Part shown: in pieces, positions 25,801-34,497 of the stretch
Layout: every line of letters begins with the position of its first letter
How positions within the stretch are numbered: position 1 is the stretch's first letter
From: Nodosilinea sp. FACHB-131
Lineage (GTDB): Bacteria; Cyanobacteriota; Cyanobacteriia; Phormidesmidales; Phormidesmidaceae
Direction of reading: 5' to 3'
Assembly (NCBI RefSeq): GCF_014695395.1
Contig: NZ_JACJOF010000027.1
Location: 1 to 64,000 of the forward strand
DNA: 64,000 bases
The notes under the pieces: generated by a model
The model's input: the letters and a program-made list of their open reading frames with translations, nothing else
The model's database searches: none
Told to the model about the DNA's origin: nothing
Position numbers and translations under genes: made by a program

Positions 25801-26020
25801 CGGATGATTGAATCGTCACCCATCACGACCGTTGGCCACAGGAGAAGGCCTATGTGACGAGGTTAGAAGCGGCGAACCAAGTGATTGCGACCTTGGGGCA
25901 GGGGCAGCCCGCTAAGATTTTGCCCGTGATTCCCGATGGCCGCAGATTCAGGCGCTGCGATCGGTCAATCGCTCGGTGCGGCAGGGGTTGCAGGGGTTAC
26001 CGAGCTTTTGGTTGCCGTAG
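25801..26020 (+). pseudogene. Decayed duplicate of the FAD oxidoreductase 3' end
   Basis: About 220 bases match 24877-25095 closely. The frame reads ADD, stop, IVTHHDRWPQEKAYVTRLEA, then ANQVIATLGQGQPAKILP. After IPD a one-base deletion shifts it, and the last bases TTGGTTGCCGTAG match the true gene's end in another frame. It has no start and no upstream two thirds, so it is a fragment, not a second enzyme. Confidence 0.85.
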
Positions 26021-26158
26021 TGTGTGGTGAGCACTGCCCTCCACACCTCCTACTGATAAATCAACGTGCTGCTGGTAACCGTTGTGAATATTGTTGTTTT
26101 CCCAAAAAGCAACTTTCGGTTGCTTTTGAAATGGAGCACATCGACGAGGTCGTGCTTT

Positions 26159-26629
26159 TTATTGTTTAGCTTGCCGACGGTTGAGTTTGACCAAAGTGCT
26201 GCGCATGGGAATCAGCAGGAGCAAACTTCCCAGGCTAAATAGAAGTAGGGACAACAGCAGCATGAAAGTACTGCTCCAAAAAGTTGGCCAGCCCTGGGAA
26301 TAGGTAAAGGCCTCTAGCAGAATGTGGAGTTGCTGAAGACCAAAGGCGATCGCAATACCGCCCAGAAAAAAGCCAGGTAGCCCCAGCACTAGCCAACTGG
26401 TGATCACCGTCCACCAGGGAGCGTAGGAGGTTTTTAGGTTTCGACAGATTTCGCCCCTGGCTTCGATAGTGCCCATGGGGTCCATGGCGTTAGGAAGGTT
26501 GGGGTTTGGGAACGAGGGACCAGATCGAGCCGGAACATTGACCCCATATTCAATGGGTTTTTGATGGGGAAAGTATTGAGCAAAATCGTCTGCCTCAGGG
26601 TCGGGTTGCCGAGGAGTAAATTCAGACAT
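26159..26629 (-). CDS. Two-span membrane protein of unknown function
   Basis: 156 residues from ATG at 26629 (MSEFTPRQPDPEADD); longer frames add unlikely sequence. The first 75 residues are acidic and proline-rich, probably disordered and cytoplasmic. Membrane spans are at about 82-103 (VITSWLVLGLPGFFLGGIAI) and 120-140 (FMLLLSLLLFSLGSLLLLIP). It ends with a positive tail RRQAKQ. No family recognised. Same strand as the next membrane gene but 130 bases away. Confidence 0.6.
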   Translation of the reverse strand: MSEFTPRQPDPEADDFAQYFPHQKPIEYGVNVPARSGPSFPNPNLPNAMDPMGTIEARGEICRNLKTSYAPWWTVITSWLVLGLPGFFLGGIAIAFGLQQLHILLEAFTYSQGWPTFWSSTFMLLLSLLLFSLGSLLLLIPMRSTLVKLNRRQAKQ

Positions 26630-26761
26630 AAATTCAGAGTTTGAGGGACATCTGAGGGATAACTTCACTTTATAAGTCAGCTATTCCGCAATCCATGGAG
26701 GGTGTGCTGCCTTCAGACTTCCTAAGCAATGCGCAAGCGCCACACATTCCTGAATGTTGGC

Positions 26762-27214
26762 CTACTGCCGCGATGAGATCGGAATGGGAACGAGTTGCCC
26801 TTCCCACTGCCGCCACTGGGAGTAGCGAAAAATCTTTTTGCGTCGCCGTCGCCGCTGCTTGGGTGGCCCAGTCAAGATGGCTAGACTGTAGGCCACCAGG
26901 TAAACCCCAGCCCAAATGCTGTAGGCGTGAACAGAGACACTCAAGGCAGGGCCATCGTAGTAGCGCATGAGCGTGGTAGACAGATCAACAAAGTAGATGC
27001 CAAAGATAGCCCAGCGGACGAGTGGAAAGTACTTTCTAGCTAAGGGATATCGCGCCGCGCCGGTAAACATAACCGGATGTTGCAGATACATTAATAAGAA
27101 GAACGCCATAGCGAACAGAATACCGATCGCTGCCAAAAGCGTATAGTTTTCTCCTAGAGAATCTAGTGTTATGCCAAGCGCTAACAAGATAGCCGCAGTA
27201 ACATTGATCATCAC
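26762..27214 (-). CDS. Four-span membrane protein of unknown function
   Basis: 150 residues. Hydrophobic segments at about 3-20, 26-45, 67-85 and 95-115 are likely membrane helices. Between the second and third is LQHPVMFTGAARYPLARK. After the last helix comes a cytoplasmic tail with KQRRRRRKKIFRYSQWRQW. It is unlike known transporters, and its size and basic tail suggest a small regulatory or assembly factor. Confidence 0.6.
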   Translation of the reverse strand: MMINVTAAILLALGITLDSLGENYTLLAAIGILFAMAFFLLMYLQHPVMFTGAARYPLARKYFPLVRWAIFGIYFVDLSTTLMRYYDGPALSVSVHAYSIWAGVYLVAYSLAILTGPPKQRRRRRKKIFRYSQWRQWEGQLVPIPISSRQ

Positions 27215-27427
27215 TATCCCTTAAACAGTCGCTAGGTTGCTATAGAAAGTTCTCTGGGCGCTAGTGTTCCCTGAACGAGCCAGAGTCTTAGCGAGCTCTC
27301 CAATATTTGTAGATTTGCTGCAAAGTCTGCCGAGTTGCCGCGATCGCGGCAATCGGAGCTGTAGGCTTAAAGGTGGGCAGCCCCAGTCGTGGGCAAGGCC
27401 CCTAAGTGATTGTCAAGGAGGTGACCT

Positions 27428-27478
27428 ATGCCTGAGTCGGTATTGTGCGGCAACCAACATTTTTTCCGGCAAGGCTAG
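27428..27478 (+). CDS. Possible 16-codon leader peptide before rsgA
   Basis: ATG with a textbook AAGGAGGTGA ribosome site six bases upstream, then MPESVLCGNQHFFRQG and TAG. No other gene in the window has a stronger site. The frame closes 68 bases before the rsgA start. The segment GGCAAGGC at its end can pair with GCCTTGCC at 27510, which is part of the downstream hairpin, so ribosome movement over the leader could switch the structure. The remainder of 27215-27546 has no other feature. Confidence 0.35.
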   Translation: MPESVLCGNQHFFRQG

Positions 27479-27504
27479 GCGGCACCTAATATTTGGTCGA
27501 CCGC

Positions 27505-27532
27505 ATGAAGCCTTGCCCCACGTAGGCTTCAT
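27505..27532 (+). promoter_or_regulatory. Hairpin in rsgA leader
   Basis: ATGAAGCC and GGCTTCAT form an eight-pair stem with a 12-base loop. It ends two bases before GAGGA, the rsgA ribosome site. It is exclusive of the alternative pairing between 27468-27475 and 27510-27517. Confidence 0.4.
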
Positions 27533-27546
27533 TTGAGGAAAAACCC

Positions 27547-28611
27547 TTGAACTTAACTGAATTAGGCGGGTGGAGCACCACCTGCGATCGCGCGTTTGCC
27601 CCTTGGGCAAAGGCTGGTTTTGAAGCGGGCCGAGTGGCACTGGAACATCGCGGTGCCTACCGGCTCTTAACCCCAGCAGGAGAACTGTCGGCAGAAATCG
27701 CTGGGCAGTTTCGTCACCAAACAGCAGACAGCCAATCTTTCCCGGCAGTGGGTGATTGGGTCGTTGTGCAGCGGCAGGATGAGAGCACCCACGCCGTCAT
27801 TCATGCGGTGCTGCCGCGCCAGAGCGAGTTTGTGCGCAAGGCGGCGGGCGGCAAAACCGAGGGCCAGGTGGTGGCCGCCAATGTCGACACGGTGTTTTTG
27901 GTGACTGGTCTCGATGGCGACTTCAACCTGCGCCGCCTTGAGCGCTACCTGGTAGCGGCCTGGGAGAGCAGGGCAGTGCCCGTTGTGGTGCTGAATAAGG
28001 CCGATACCTGTGCCGACTTGGATGAGCTGGTGGATCAGGCTGCATCCGTTGCCATTGGCGTGCCGGTTCATGCCGTCAGCGCCGCCACGGGAGTAGGGCT
28101 AGAACAGCTTGAACCCTACCTGGAGCCAGGGCAAACCGTGGCGCTGATTGGCTCGTCGGGAGTGGGCAAGTCTACGCTGACAAACCACTTTCTTGGCGTT
28201 CCACACCAGGCGACCCAGACCGTACGCGAGGATGACAGTCGCGGACGGCACACCACCACCGGACGTCACCTGCTGCCGTTGCCCTCGGGAGCGCTGCTGA
28301 TCGACACGCCGGGCATGCGCGAGCTACAGCTCTGGACCACTAGCGAGGGGCTAGAAGCCACCTTTGCCGATATCGAGGAACTGGCGGAAGACTGTCGGTT
28401 TCGCGACTGTCGGCACCAGGGGGAGCCGGGCTGTGCGGTGGAGGAGGCCGTCGCAGCGGGAGATCTGAGCGGCGATCGCCTGCACAGCTACCACAAACTC
28501 CAGCGCGAGCAGCAGTGGCTCGACCAGCGGCACGATGCCCGCGCTGCCCTCAACAGCAAACGGCGGTGGAAGACGATTCACAAGGCGATGCGAAACCATA
28601 CAAAAGGGTAG
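27547..28611 (+). CDS. rsgA: Ribosome small-subunit-dependent GTPase RsgA
   Basis: 354 residues from TTG; GAGGA seven bases upstream fixes this start. An OB-like N-terminal domain is followed by a circularly permuted GTPase: VVLNKAD (G4) comes before GSSGVGKSTLTNHFL (G1) and IDTPGMREL (G3), the hallmark of RsgA. The C-terminal zinc motif is CRFRDCRHQGEPGC. RsgA checks and releases the maturing 30S subunit late in assembly and hydrolyses GTP when bound to it. A structured leader with a short peptide frame precedes it. Confidence 0.95.
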   Translation: MNLTELGGWSTTCDRAFAPWAKAGFEAGRVALEHRGAYRLLTPAGELSAEIAGQFRHQTADSQSFPAVGDWVVVQRQDESTHAVIHAVLPRQSEFVRKAAGGKTEGQVVAANVDTVFLVTGLDGDFNLRRLERYLVAAWESRAVPVVVLNKADTCADLDELVDQAASVAIGVPVHAVSAATGVGLEQLEPYLEPGQTVALIGSSGVGKSTLTNHFLGVPHQATQTVREDDSRGRHTTTGRHLLPLPSGALLIDTPGMRELQLWTTSEGLEATFADIEELAEDCRFRDCRHQGEPGCAVEEAVAAGDLSGDRLHSYHKLQREQQWLDQRHDARAALNSKRRWKTIHKAMRNHTKG

Positions 28612-28674
28612 GGATCGTCGACTAACCTGCTGGGCTCGGCTCTATGCCTAAGGGTGTGTGGCCGGATTAACAGC

Positions 28675-28835
28675 CTCAGTAGATCAAAAACAATCCCTCC
28701 TGACGACATCTAGCCCTCTCCCTAAATCCCTCTCCCAGTTTGGGAGAGGGACTTTGAAAGGTTTTCCGGCTCCCCTCTCCTCCCTGGGAGAGGGGCTGGG
28801 GGAGAGGGCTAGCAAGGATTTTGCGATCTACTGAG
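28675..28835. repeat. 161-bp miniature element with nested inverted repeats
   Basis: Outer arms CTCAGTAGATC (28675) and GATCTACTGAG (28825) are exact inverse complements. Inside, TAGCCCTCTCCC faces GGGAGAGGGCTA, and CCCTCTCCCAGTTTGGGAGAGGG forms its own hairpin. The inner block is a repeat often seen in cyanobacterial spacers. The outer arms suggest a mobile unit. It lies between rsgA and gluconokinase. Confidence 0.7.
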
Positions 28836-28939
28836 CCTGCAACATAGTTTGGCGCGGCATTGATTTTGTCGTCGGTGCCGCGGGGGTATAGCCTGATGAA
28901 GCGCACCGAGCGATCGCTGCTGTATCAGGCCATTTCTCT

Positions 28940-30496
28940 ATGACCAACCAGAACTACATCATCGGGGTTGATATTGGCACCACCAGCACCAAGTCGGTGC
29001 TGTTTACCGAAGCGGGGCAGGTGGTGGGCAAGGCGCTGGTGACTTACCCCCTCTACACCCCCAACATAGCCACCGCTGAACAAGACCCCGAAGAAATCTT
29101 TGCCGCCGTGGTCAAAACCGTGCGGGGGCTAGTCGATACCTACGCCCTCGACCCAGCGCAGGTGTTGGGGCTGTGCTTTAGCTCGGCTATGCACAGTCTG
29201 ATCTTGGTCGATGCCGACGACAAGCCTCTCACCCGCAGCATCACCTGGGCCGACAACCGCAGCGCTGGCTGGGAAAAGCGCATCAAGACCGAGATGAATG
29301 GCCACGCCGTCTATCGGCGCACAGGCATGCCCCTGCACCCGATGTCGCCCCTGGTCAAACTCACCTGGCTGCGCCACGAGCAGCCCGAATTGTTTCAGCA
29401 GGCGGCGCGGTTTATTTCGATTAAAGAATTCGTGTTTTACCGGCTGCTGGGTCGCTACGTGGTTGACCACTCCATTGCTACGGCTATGGGGCTGCTGAAT
29501 TTAGAGACGCTGGATTGGGACACGGAGGCGTTGACGATCGCCGGGGTCAACCGCTCATCCTTATCCAAACTGGTGCCCACCACCGCCGTGCTCACTGGGC
29601 TGAAGCCTGTCATGGCTGGATCCATGGGCCTGCGGGTTGAGACTCCGCTGATCGCTGGGGCCAGCGATGGTGTGCTATCGAATTTGGGGGTGGGGGCAGT
29701 CACCCCAGGCCGAGTGGCCGTGACCGTAGGCACCAGCGGCGCGGTGCGGGCCGTGGTTGATCGCCCCATCACCGACCCCCAAGAGCGCCTATTTTGCTAC
29801 CCCCTCATTGAGCACCGCTGGGTGATTGGCGGCGCGGTGAACAACGGCGGCATTGCCCTGCGCTGGGTGCGCGACCAGCTAGCCGATGCCGAGGTGGCCA
29901 CCGCCAAACGCTTGGGTCAAGACGTCTATAGTCTGTTGATGACCATGGCAGGGGCCGTGTCCCCCGGTTCAGAGGGGCTGCTGTTTCACCCCTACCTGAT
30001 GGGCGAGCGATCGCCCCTATGGAATGCCAACGCGCGGGCCTCGTTTTTTGGTCTCAGCGTCAAACACACTAAGTCGCACCTGGTGCGATCGGTGCTGGAG
30101 GGCATTGTCTATAACCTCTACCTGGTGCTCAAGGCGCTGGAAGATTTTGCTGGTCCCGCCACCCTGATTCAGGCGACGGGAGGCTTTGCCGAAGCAGCCC
30201 TGTGGCGGCAGATGATGGCCGATATCTTTAATCGCGAGGTGACCATTCCTGAGCACTACGAAAGCTCGTGCCTGGGGGCCGTCGTGCTGGGTCTCTATGC
30301 CCTGGGCCGAGTGTCTTCGCCAGATGCAGTGACGACGATGATTGGCGAAACCTACCGTCATCAACCGATCCCAGAGAATGTGACGGTTTACCAAAAGGTA
30401 TTGCCGGTGTTTGAGCACCTAACCGGGGTGTTTGAGCGGGAGTATGATGCGATCGCCGCCCTGCAATCCGTGCTCAGCAACAACGCCTCACCCTAA
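28940..30496 (+). CDS. gntK: Gluconokinase, FGGY family
   Basis: 518 residues from ATG. N-terminal ATPase loop IIGVDIGTTSTKSVLF, then the substrate region with CFSSAMHSLILVDAD and ITWADNRS. The second FGGY half has GTSGAVRAV (phosphate loop), GGAVNNGGIALRWVRD, FHPYLMGERSPLWN and GGFAEAALWRQMMADIFNRE. The AMHSL / TWADNRS pattern is typical of FGGY gluconokinases, which phosphorylate gluconate to 6-phosphogluconate for the pentose-phosphate route. A related pentulose substrate cannot be ruled out. Single gene; a repeat element lies before it. Confidence 0.85.
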   Translation: MTNQNYIIGVDIGTTSTKSVLFTEAGQVVGKALVTYPLYTPNIATAEQDPEEIFAAVVKTVRGLVDTYALDPAQVLGLCFSSAMHSLILVDADDKPLTRSITWADNRSAGWEKRIKTEMNGHAVYRRTGMPLHPMSPLVKLTWLRHEQPELFQQAARFISIKEFVFYRLLGRYVVDHSIATAMGLLNLETLDWDTEALTIAGVNRSSLSKLVPTTAVLTGLKPVMAGSMGLRVETPLIAGASDGVLSNLGVGAVTPGRVAVTVGTSGAVRAVVDRPITDPQERLFCYPLIEHRWVIGGAVNNGGIALRWVRDQLADAEVATAKRLGQDVYSLLMTMAGAVSPGSEGLLFHPYLMGERSPLWNANARASFFGLSVKHTKSHLVRSVLEGIVYNLYLVLKALEDFAGPATLIQATGGFAEAALWRQMMADIFNREVTIPEHYESSCLGAVVLGLYALGRVSSPDAVTTMIGETYRHQPIPENVTVYQKVLPVFEHLTGVFEREYDAIAALQSVLSNNASP

Positions 30497-30502
30497 CCCC
30501 AT

Positions 30503-30523
30503 GTAGGGTGGGCACCGCCCACC
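30503..30523. repeat. Inverse copy of the GTAGGGTGGGCA palindromic repeat
   Basis: GTAGGGTGGGCACCGCCCACC directly follows gntK. It is the inverse complement type of the repeat at 14610 with one internal base difference. Confidence 0.6.
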
Positions 30524-30623
30524 ATTCCTCCTGATGGAGCCAGCACCCCTTCATACTGCAACAGATTTACACTTGCTCGGTGTCCAACCAAGCCATTGGT
30601 TCTAAAACATTTCCCTTAAACCC

Positions 30624-30932
30624 ATGCGTACTCCCGAACAGTGCCAAAATATGGCCGACATTCGTGCTGAGATCGATCGGCTCGATCGCCAGGTGATTGC
30701 CCTCCTGGGCCAGCGCTTTGCCTACGTCAAAGCGGCGTCTAAATTCAAAACCAGCGAGACTGCGGTCAAAGCCCCCGATCGCTTTCAGGCCATGCTTCAG
30801 CAGCGCCGGGTGTGGGCCGAGGCAGAAGGGCTGAATGGTGATGCGATCGAAGCTCTCTACCGCGACCTGGTGAACCACTTCATCGCCGAAGAAATGAAGC
30901 ACTGGCAACAGTCTCAGCCTGAGCAATCCTAA
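30624..30932 (+). CDS. Chorismate mutase/isochorismate lyase-like protein
   Basis: 102 residues. A single AroQ-type helical domain: ADIRAEIDRLDRQVIALLGQ followed by RFAYVKAASKFK, then RFQAMLQQRRVWAEAEG and DLVNHFIAEEMKHW. The short length and KFKTSETAVKAPDRF segment resemble PchB (isochorismate pyruvate-lyase) rather than prephenate-linked mutases. The two activities share the active site and cannot be separated by eye. No other chorismate gene lies nearby. The 190 bases that follow contain no convincing gene. Confidence 0.8.
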   Translation: MRTPEQCQNMADIRAEIDRLDRQVIALLGQRFAYVKAASKFKTSETAVKAPDRFQAMLQQRRVWAEAEGLNGDAIEALYRDLVNHFIAEEMKHWQQSQPEQS

Positions 30933-31124
30933 GCCAAACCCCTTCACCCTCACCCTTTCAGAGAATGCAAACCCTGATCCAGTCCGTTCTCGCGCTTCAA
31001 GTTGAGACGTACGACAACCCCTACGCTGGCTGGAACTTCAGCCAGCCCACGTCGATGCCCTGCTCGTCGACCCGCGAGTTAGTCGGGGCGTCTGGTTTGG
31101 CCTTCCGGCGGCCTAGGGCAAGGG

Positions 31125-32591
31125 CTACAGCCCACATTTCTCCTGCTGACGGGCGATCGCCCCCTGCAACTGCGGCGTCATGCCCAGTTCTGCCCCATCG
31201 TACAGCCGTTGAAACTCACGCTCAAAGTGAGCCGCCACCGTGGCGTTGCGAATCACTAGCAGGTTTTCGTCGTTAGTGGTGTTGGCGGCCTGACTCCAGT
31301 TCTGAGAGCCAATCAGCACGATGTTTTGGTCGAGCACCGCAAACTTGTGGTGCAGCTTATCGCTGGGAGGCAATGCCGGTACCCCTACGGTGGTAATAGG
31401 ATTTGCCCAGGGTACGCTGTTGTCGCGCTTGCAGTTGTGGTCAGGAATGGTGATCCCCAGCATGTCGAGCCCTTCGCTATAGCTGCGGTAGGCAAAGCCA
31501 GGGTCAATTAGAGTTTTAATGGGCACTCCTCGATTGGCTACCGACAACAGCTGATCGCTAATCGCCTGCTCAGAAAAGACAAATAGGGCCAGGTGAACGC
31601 TCTGGGTTGCTTGGCCCAGGGTTTTGGCAATCAGCCCGTTAACGCTCTGGGCCCAGGGCTGAGTTTTTGAGGTGGGCGAAAACTGCACCTCTAATCCCGA
31701 GCCGGGAATCGAGACTAGGGCCGAGCTTCGGTGAGGTTTTTGTAGCCCAAACAGGCTGTTGGGCTGCCCACCTGGGCCATCGCCCCAGAGGTAGCTAAAT
31801 TCTTGCTGAAACCGCTGGGCTAGGGGCTGACTGTCAATTACGAGAATGCTGTTAGCGTTTCCTCGACTATCTGGATCCGAAAAGCCTCCGTGGGTGCAGC
31901 TCAAGGTCCAGTTGGCGGAGCCGGTAACGACGGTGCGACCGTCAATCACCATGAATTTGTGGTGCATCAGGCCGCTGCCCTTGCTGCCGTCGGCCGTGTC
32001 GTCAATTAGGGGAATGTTGGCCTGGGCAAGAATGGTGAGCACGTCGCGATCGCTCAACTCCCCATCACTCAGCACCCCGTCCTGGTCAGCGTCGATGAAG
32101 GCAGACAGATCGCTAATCTTGTCCTGGGAATGCTCGTCTAGCTCGGCAAAGGCAGCCCCATTGCGCTTGGCTACCGGCGTGCTGTAGGTATTCTCGACAA
32201 CGACCCTCACCTCTACCCCTGCGGCCTTGCGATCGGCCAGCGCGTGGGCGATCCCCGGCAGCGAGAACTCATGGACAGCTACATCAATGGAGGTTTGAGC
32301 GGTAGCGATCGCATCCACAACCACCTGCTCTAAATCATCGCCGTGGCGGGTGATCTGGCGGTAAGGGTCAGTATAGGTCGCCGCCTGGTTGTGATTAAAA
32401 TAAGCCTGAATATAGGTGTCCTGCGGCAGAGGAGCGAGGGTGGGAAGCGTAGCCTCGCTGCGAAACTGGCTACTGACTCCCACAAACAGCAGAAGCCCAA
32501 TCCCAAACCCGATCCCCCAACGCACCCAGGGAGATTTTGGTAGTAGATGCACAAGCTTTAAAGCAAATAATTCTGCTTTTAGAAAGCCCAA
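31125..32591 (-). CDS. Membrane-anchored phospholipase D-like protein with EF-hand loop
   Basis: 488 residues from TTG at 32591 (a GTG 13 codons in is an alternative). One N-terminal membrane helix (residues 23-40) puts the rest outside the cytoplasm. The two HKD motifs are H210-K212-D217 (HHKFMVIDG, followed by GSANW) and H414-K416-D421 (HHKFAVLDQ, followed by GSQNW), which make one active site for phosphodiester cleavage. Between the first domain's core strands and HKD1 lies a complete EF-hand loop, DADQDGVLSDGE (167-178), with Asp at positions 1, 3 and 5 and Glu at 12. Calcium control is therefore plausible. Substrate, lipid or nucleic acid, unknown. Confidence 0.88.
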   Translation of the reverse strand: MGFLKAELFALKLVHLLPKSPWVRWGIGFGIGLLLFVGVSSQFRSEATLPTLAPLPQDTYIQAYFNHNQAATYTDPYRQITRHGDDLEQVVVDAIATAQTSIDVAVHEFSLPGIAHALADRKAAGVEVRVVVENTYSTPVAKRNGAAFAELDEHSQDKISDLSAFIDADQDGVLSDGELSDRDVLTILAQANIPLIDDTADGSKGSGLMHHKFMVIDGRTVVTGSANWTLSCTHGGFSDPDSRGNANSILVIDSQPLAQRFQQEFSYLWGDGPGGQPNSLFGLQKPHRSSALVSIPGSGLEVQFSPTSKTQPWAQSVNGLIAKTLGQATQSVHLALFVFSEQAISDQLLSVANRGVPIKTLIDPGFAYRSYSEGLDMLGITIPDHNCKRDNSVPWANPITTVGVPALPPSDKLHHKFAVLDQNIVLIGSQNWSQAANTTNDENLLVIRNATVAAHFEREFQRLYDGAELGMTPQLQGAIARQQEKCGL

Positions 32592-32699
32592 GGCGAAGAG
32601 TTGGCTAACGAGGAAGCTAGAGAAAGGGTTTAAGGTTTAAGGTGTCAGGTTCAAGGTCGTTGCCTCAACTTTGAACCCCAACTTCGATAACCTCTACCC

Positions 32700-33734
32700 A
32701 TGTCCTACGACGCTCTGTTTACGAAAATCTCGGACTTAGTCATGTGCCACTCGCCCAGCGGTGTGGAGGACGAAATCAATCAACATTTGATGACCGACTT
32801 GGCTGGCTTAGGGGTAGAGCACTGGCGCGATGAGGCCGACAACGTCATTGCCAAAATTCCCGGGCGTGACGACAGCCGGGCCATTGCGATCACCGCCCAC
32901 AAAGACGAAATCGGCACCCTGGTCAAAAGCATCTACGCCGACGGGCGGGTGTCGGTGCGCAAGCTGGGCGGCTCGTTCCCCTGGGTCTACGGCGAGGGCG
33001 TGATGGATTTGCTCGGGGATCAGCACACTATCAGCGGCGTTCTGAGCTTTGGCTCGCGCCACGTTTCCCACGAGTCACCCCAGAAGGCTCAGCAAGAGAA
33101 CCAGCCAATCACCTGGGAGACCGCCTGGGTCGAGACTAAGCGATCGCCCGAAGAACTCGCTGCCGCTGGCATTCGCCCCGGCACCAGGGTGGTGGTGGGC
33201 AAACACCGCAAACGACCCTTTCGCCTAGGCGACTACATCGCCAGCTACACCCTTGACAACAAAGCCTCCCTAGCGATTTTGCTGATGCTGGCCGAGCGTC
33301 TGAAGCAACCGCCCGTAACCGTGTATCTGGTCGCGTCTGCTAAGGAAGAAGTGGGGGCGGTTGGCGCTCTATATTTCTCCCAACGCCACCAATTAGGGGC
33401 CCTAATTGCCCTAGAAATTTGCCCTCTAGCGGCAGAATATCCCATTCAGCCGGGAGAGGTGCCGGTGGTACTGAGTCAAGATAGCTACGGTCTCTACGAC
33501 GAAGGGCTGAACGCAGAACTGTGTCGGGCCGCAACCGCCCACGACCTACCGATTCAAATGGCAGTGATCAGTGGTTTTGGCAGCGATGGCTCGATCGCCA
33601 TGAAGTTTGGCCATGTGTCGCGGGCTGCCTGCCTCAGCTTCCCAACCCACAACACCCACGGCTATGAGATCGCGCATTTAGGAGCGATCGCCCACTGCGC
33701 CGACATTCTAGAGCACTACTGTAACGACCTGTGA
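32700..33734 (+). CDS. M42-family aminopeptidase/endoglucanase-like hydrolase
   Basis: 344 residues from ATG. M42 features: SPSGVEDEIN at the N-terminus, AITAHKDEIG (first metal histidine and Asp), the DYIASYTLDNKASLAILLML metal-bridging block, ASAKEEVGAVGA (catalytic Glu and metal Glu), ALEICPLAAEYP, and SFPTHNTHGYEIAHL (last histidine). These are two-metal aminopeptidases forming large hollow complexes in the cytoplasm. In the first histidine block, HKDEIG replaces the commoner HMDEIG. Divergent from the phospholipase D gene. Confidence 0.88.
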   Translation: MSYDALFTKISDLVMCHSPSGVEDEINQHLMTDLAGLGVEHWRDEADNVIAKIPGRDDSRAIAITAHKDEIGTLVKSIYADGRVSVRKLGGSFPWVYGEGVMDLLGDQHTISGVLSFGSRHVSHESPQKAQQENQPITWETAWVETKRSPEELAAAGIRPGTRVVVGKHRKRPFRLGDYIASYTLDNKASLAILLMLAERLKQPPVTVYLVASAKEEVGAVGALYFSQRHQLGALIALEICPLAAEYPIQPGEVPVVLSQDSYGLYDEGLNAELCRAATAHDLPIQMAVISGFGSDGSIAMKFGHVSRAACLSFPTHNTHGYEIAHLGAIAHCADILEHYCNDL

Positions 33735-33814
33735 CAGCCACCCGGTTAGCGATGAACCTTTTCTAAAATGAAATCAGCCCGCTCACCCATCAAACCAGTA
33801 TTGAACTAACCCCC

Positions 33815-34279
33815 ATGGCCAAAACCGTCGCGGATGTAATGACCCCAAACCCGATCTCGGTAGACCCCGACACCGTGCTGAAGGATGCCATTCAGCTGAT
33901 GGCCGACAACCACGTGGGCGGGCTGCCTGTGATCAATGCAGACGAACATTTAGTGGGCATTTTGTCGGAGTCCGATCTGATGTGGCAAACCACTGGGGTC
34001 GACATGCCCGCCTACATCATGCTGCTCGACAGCGTCATCTATCTAAAAAACCCCACCCAATACAACCAGGAACTCCACAAAGCCTTGGGCCAACTGGTCA
34101 AAGACGTTATGACCGATCACGTCGTCACCATCGCCCCCGACAAATCTCTCCGCGAAGCTGCTCACCTCATGCACGACAAGCAAGTGCGTCGTCTCCCCGT
34201 GGTGAACTCCGACAAGCAGGTGGTCGGCATTCTCACCCGCGGCGACATTGTGCGGGAGATGGCGAATAGCTACGCGTAG
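33815..34279 (+). CDS. CBS-domain pair protein
   Basis: 154 residues. Two CBS domains: VADVMTPNPISVDPDTVLKD with GLPVINADEHLVGILSESDL, and VKDVMTDHVVTIAPDKSLRE with RRLPVVNSDKQVVGILTRGD. Between them is a loop with VDMPAYIMLLDSVIYLKNPT. CBS pairs bind adenosine nucleotides and sense energy state or regulate partners; stand-alone forms in plants and cyanobacteria act on thioredoxin-linked enzymes. The partner is unknown. Nothing indicates an operon with its neighbours. Confidence 0.92.
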   Translation: MAKTVADVMTPNPISVDPDTVLKDAIQLMADNHVGGLPVINADEHLVGILSESDLMWQTTGVDMPAYIMLLDSVIYLKNPTQYNQELHKALGQLVKDVMTDHVVTIAPDKSLREAAHLMHDKQVRRLPVVNSDKQVVGILTRGDIVREMANSYA

Positions 34280-34497
34280 AAAGATGAGGCGGTGGGGAAG
34301 ATGAGGATGTGAGGGAGAGTTCTTAGTTTTGAATGTTGAATTTTGAGTTCTTCCGACAGCACTTCAACTCGAAACTGAAAATTCAAAACTCTCCTACTTC
34401 CCTACTCTTCCACCCACCCACTTCAGCACTCCCCCTATCGCCGATCCCCAAAATGGCCGATAGTAGAGGGAGCAGATTTGTATTTATCTCTACAAAA

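Noticed and set aside
27264..27536. 90-codon frame upstream of rsgA
   Set aside because: No ribosome site; cysteine- and arginine-rich random look; overlaps the structured leader.
30965..31276. 103-codon frame between the chorismate-mutase-like and phospholipase D genes
   Set aside because: Its second half is antisense to the phospholipase D gene and the first part shows no family pattern.
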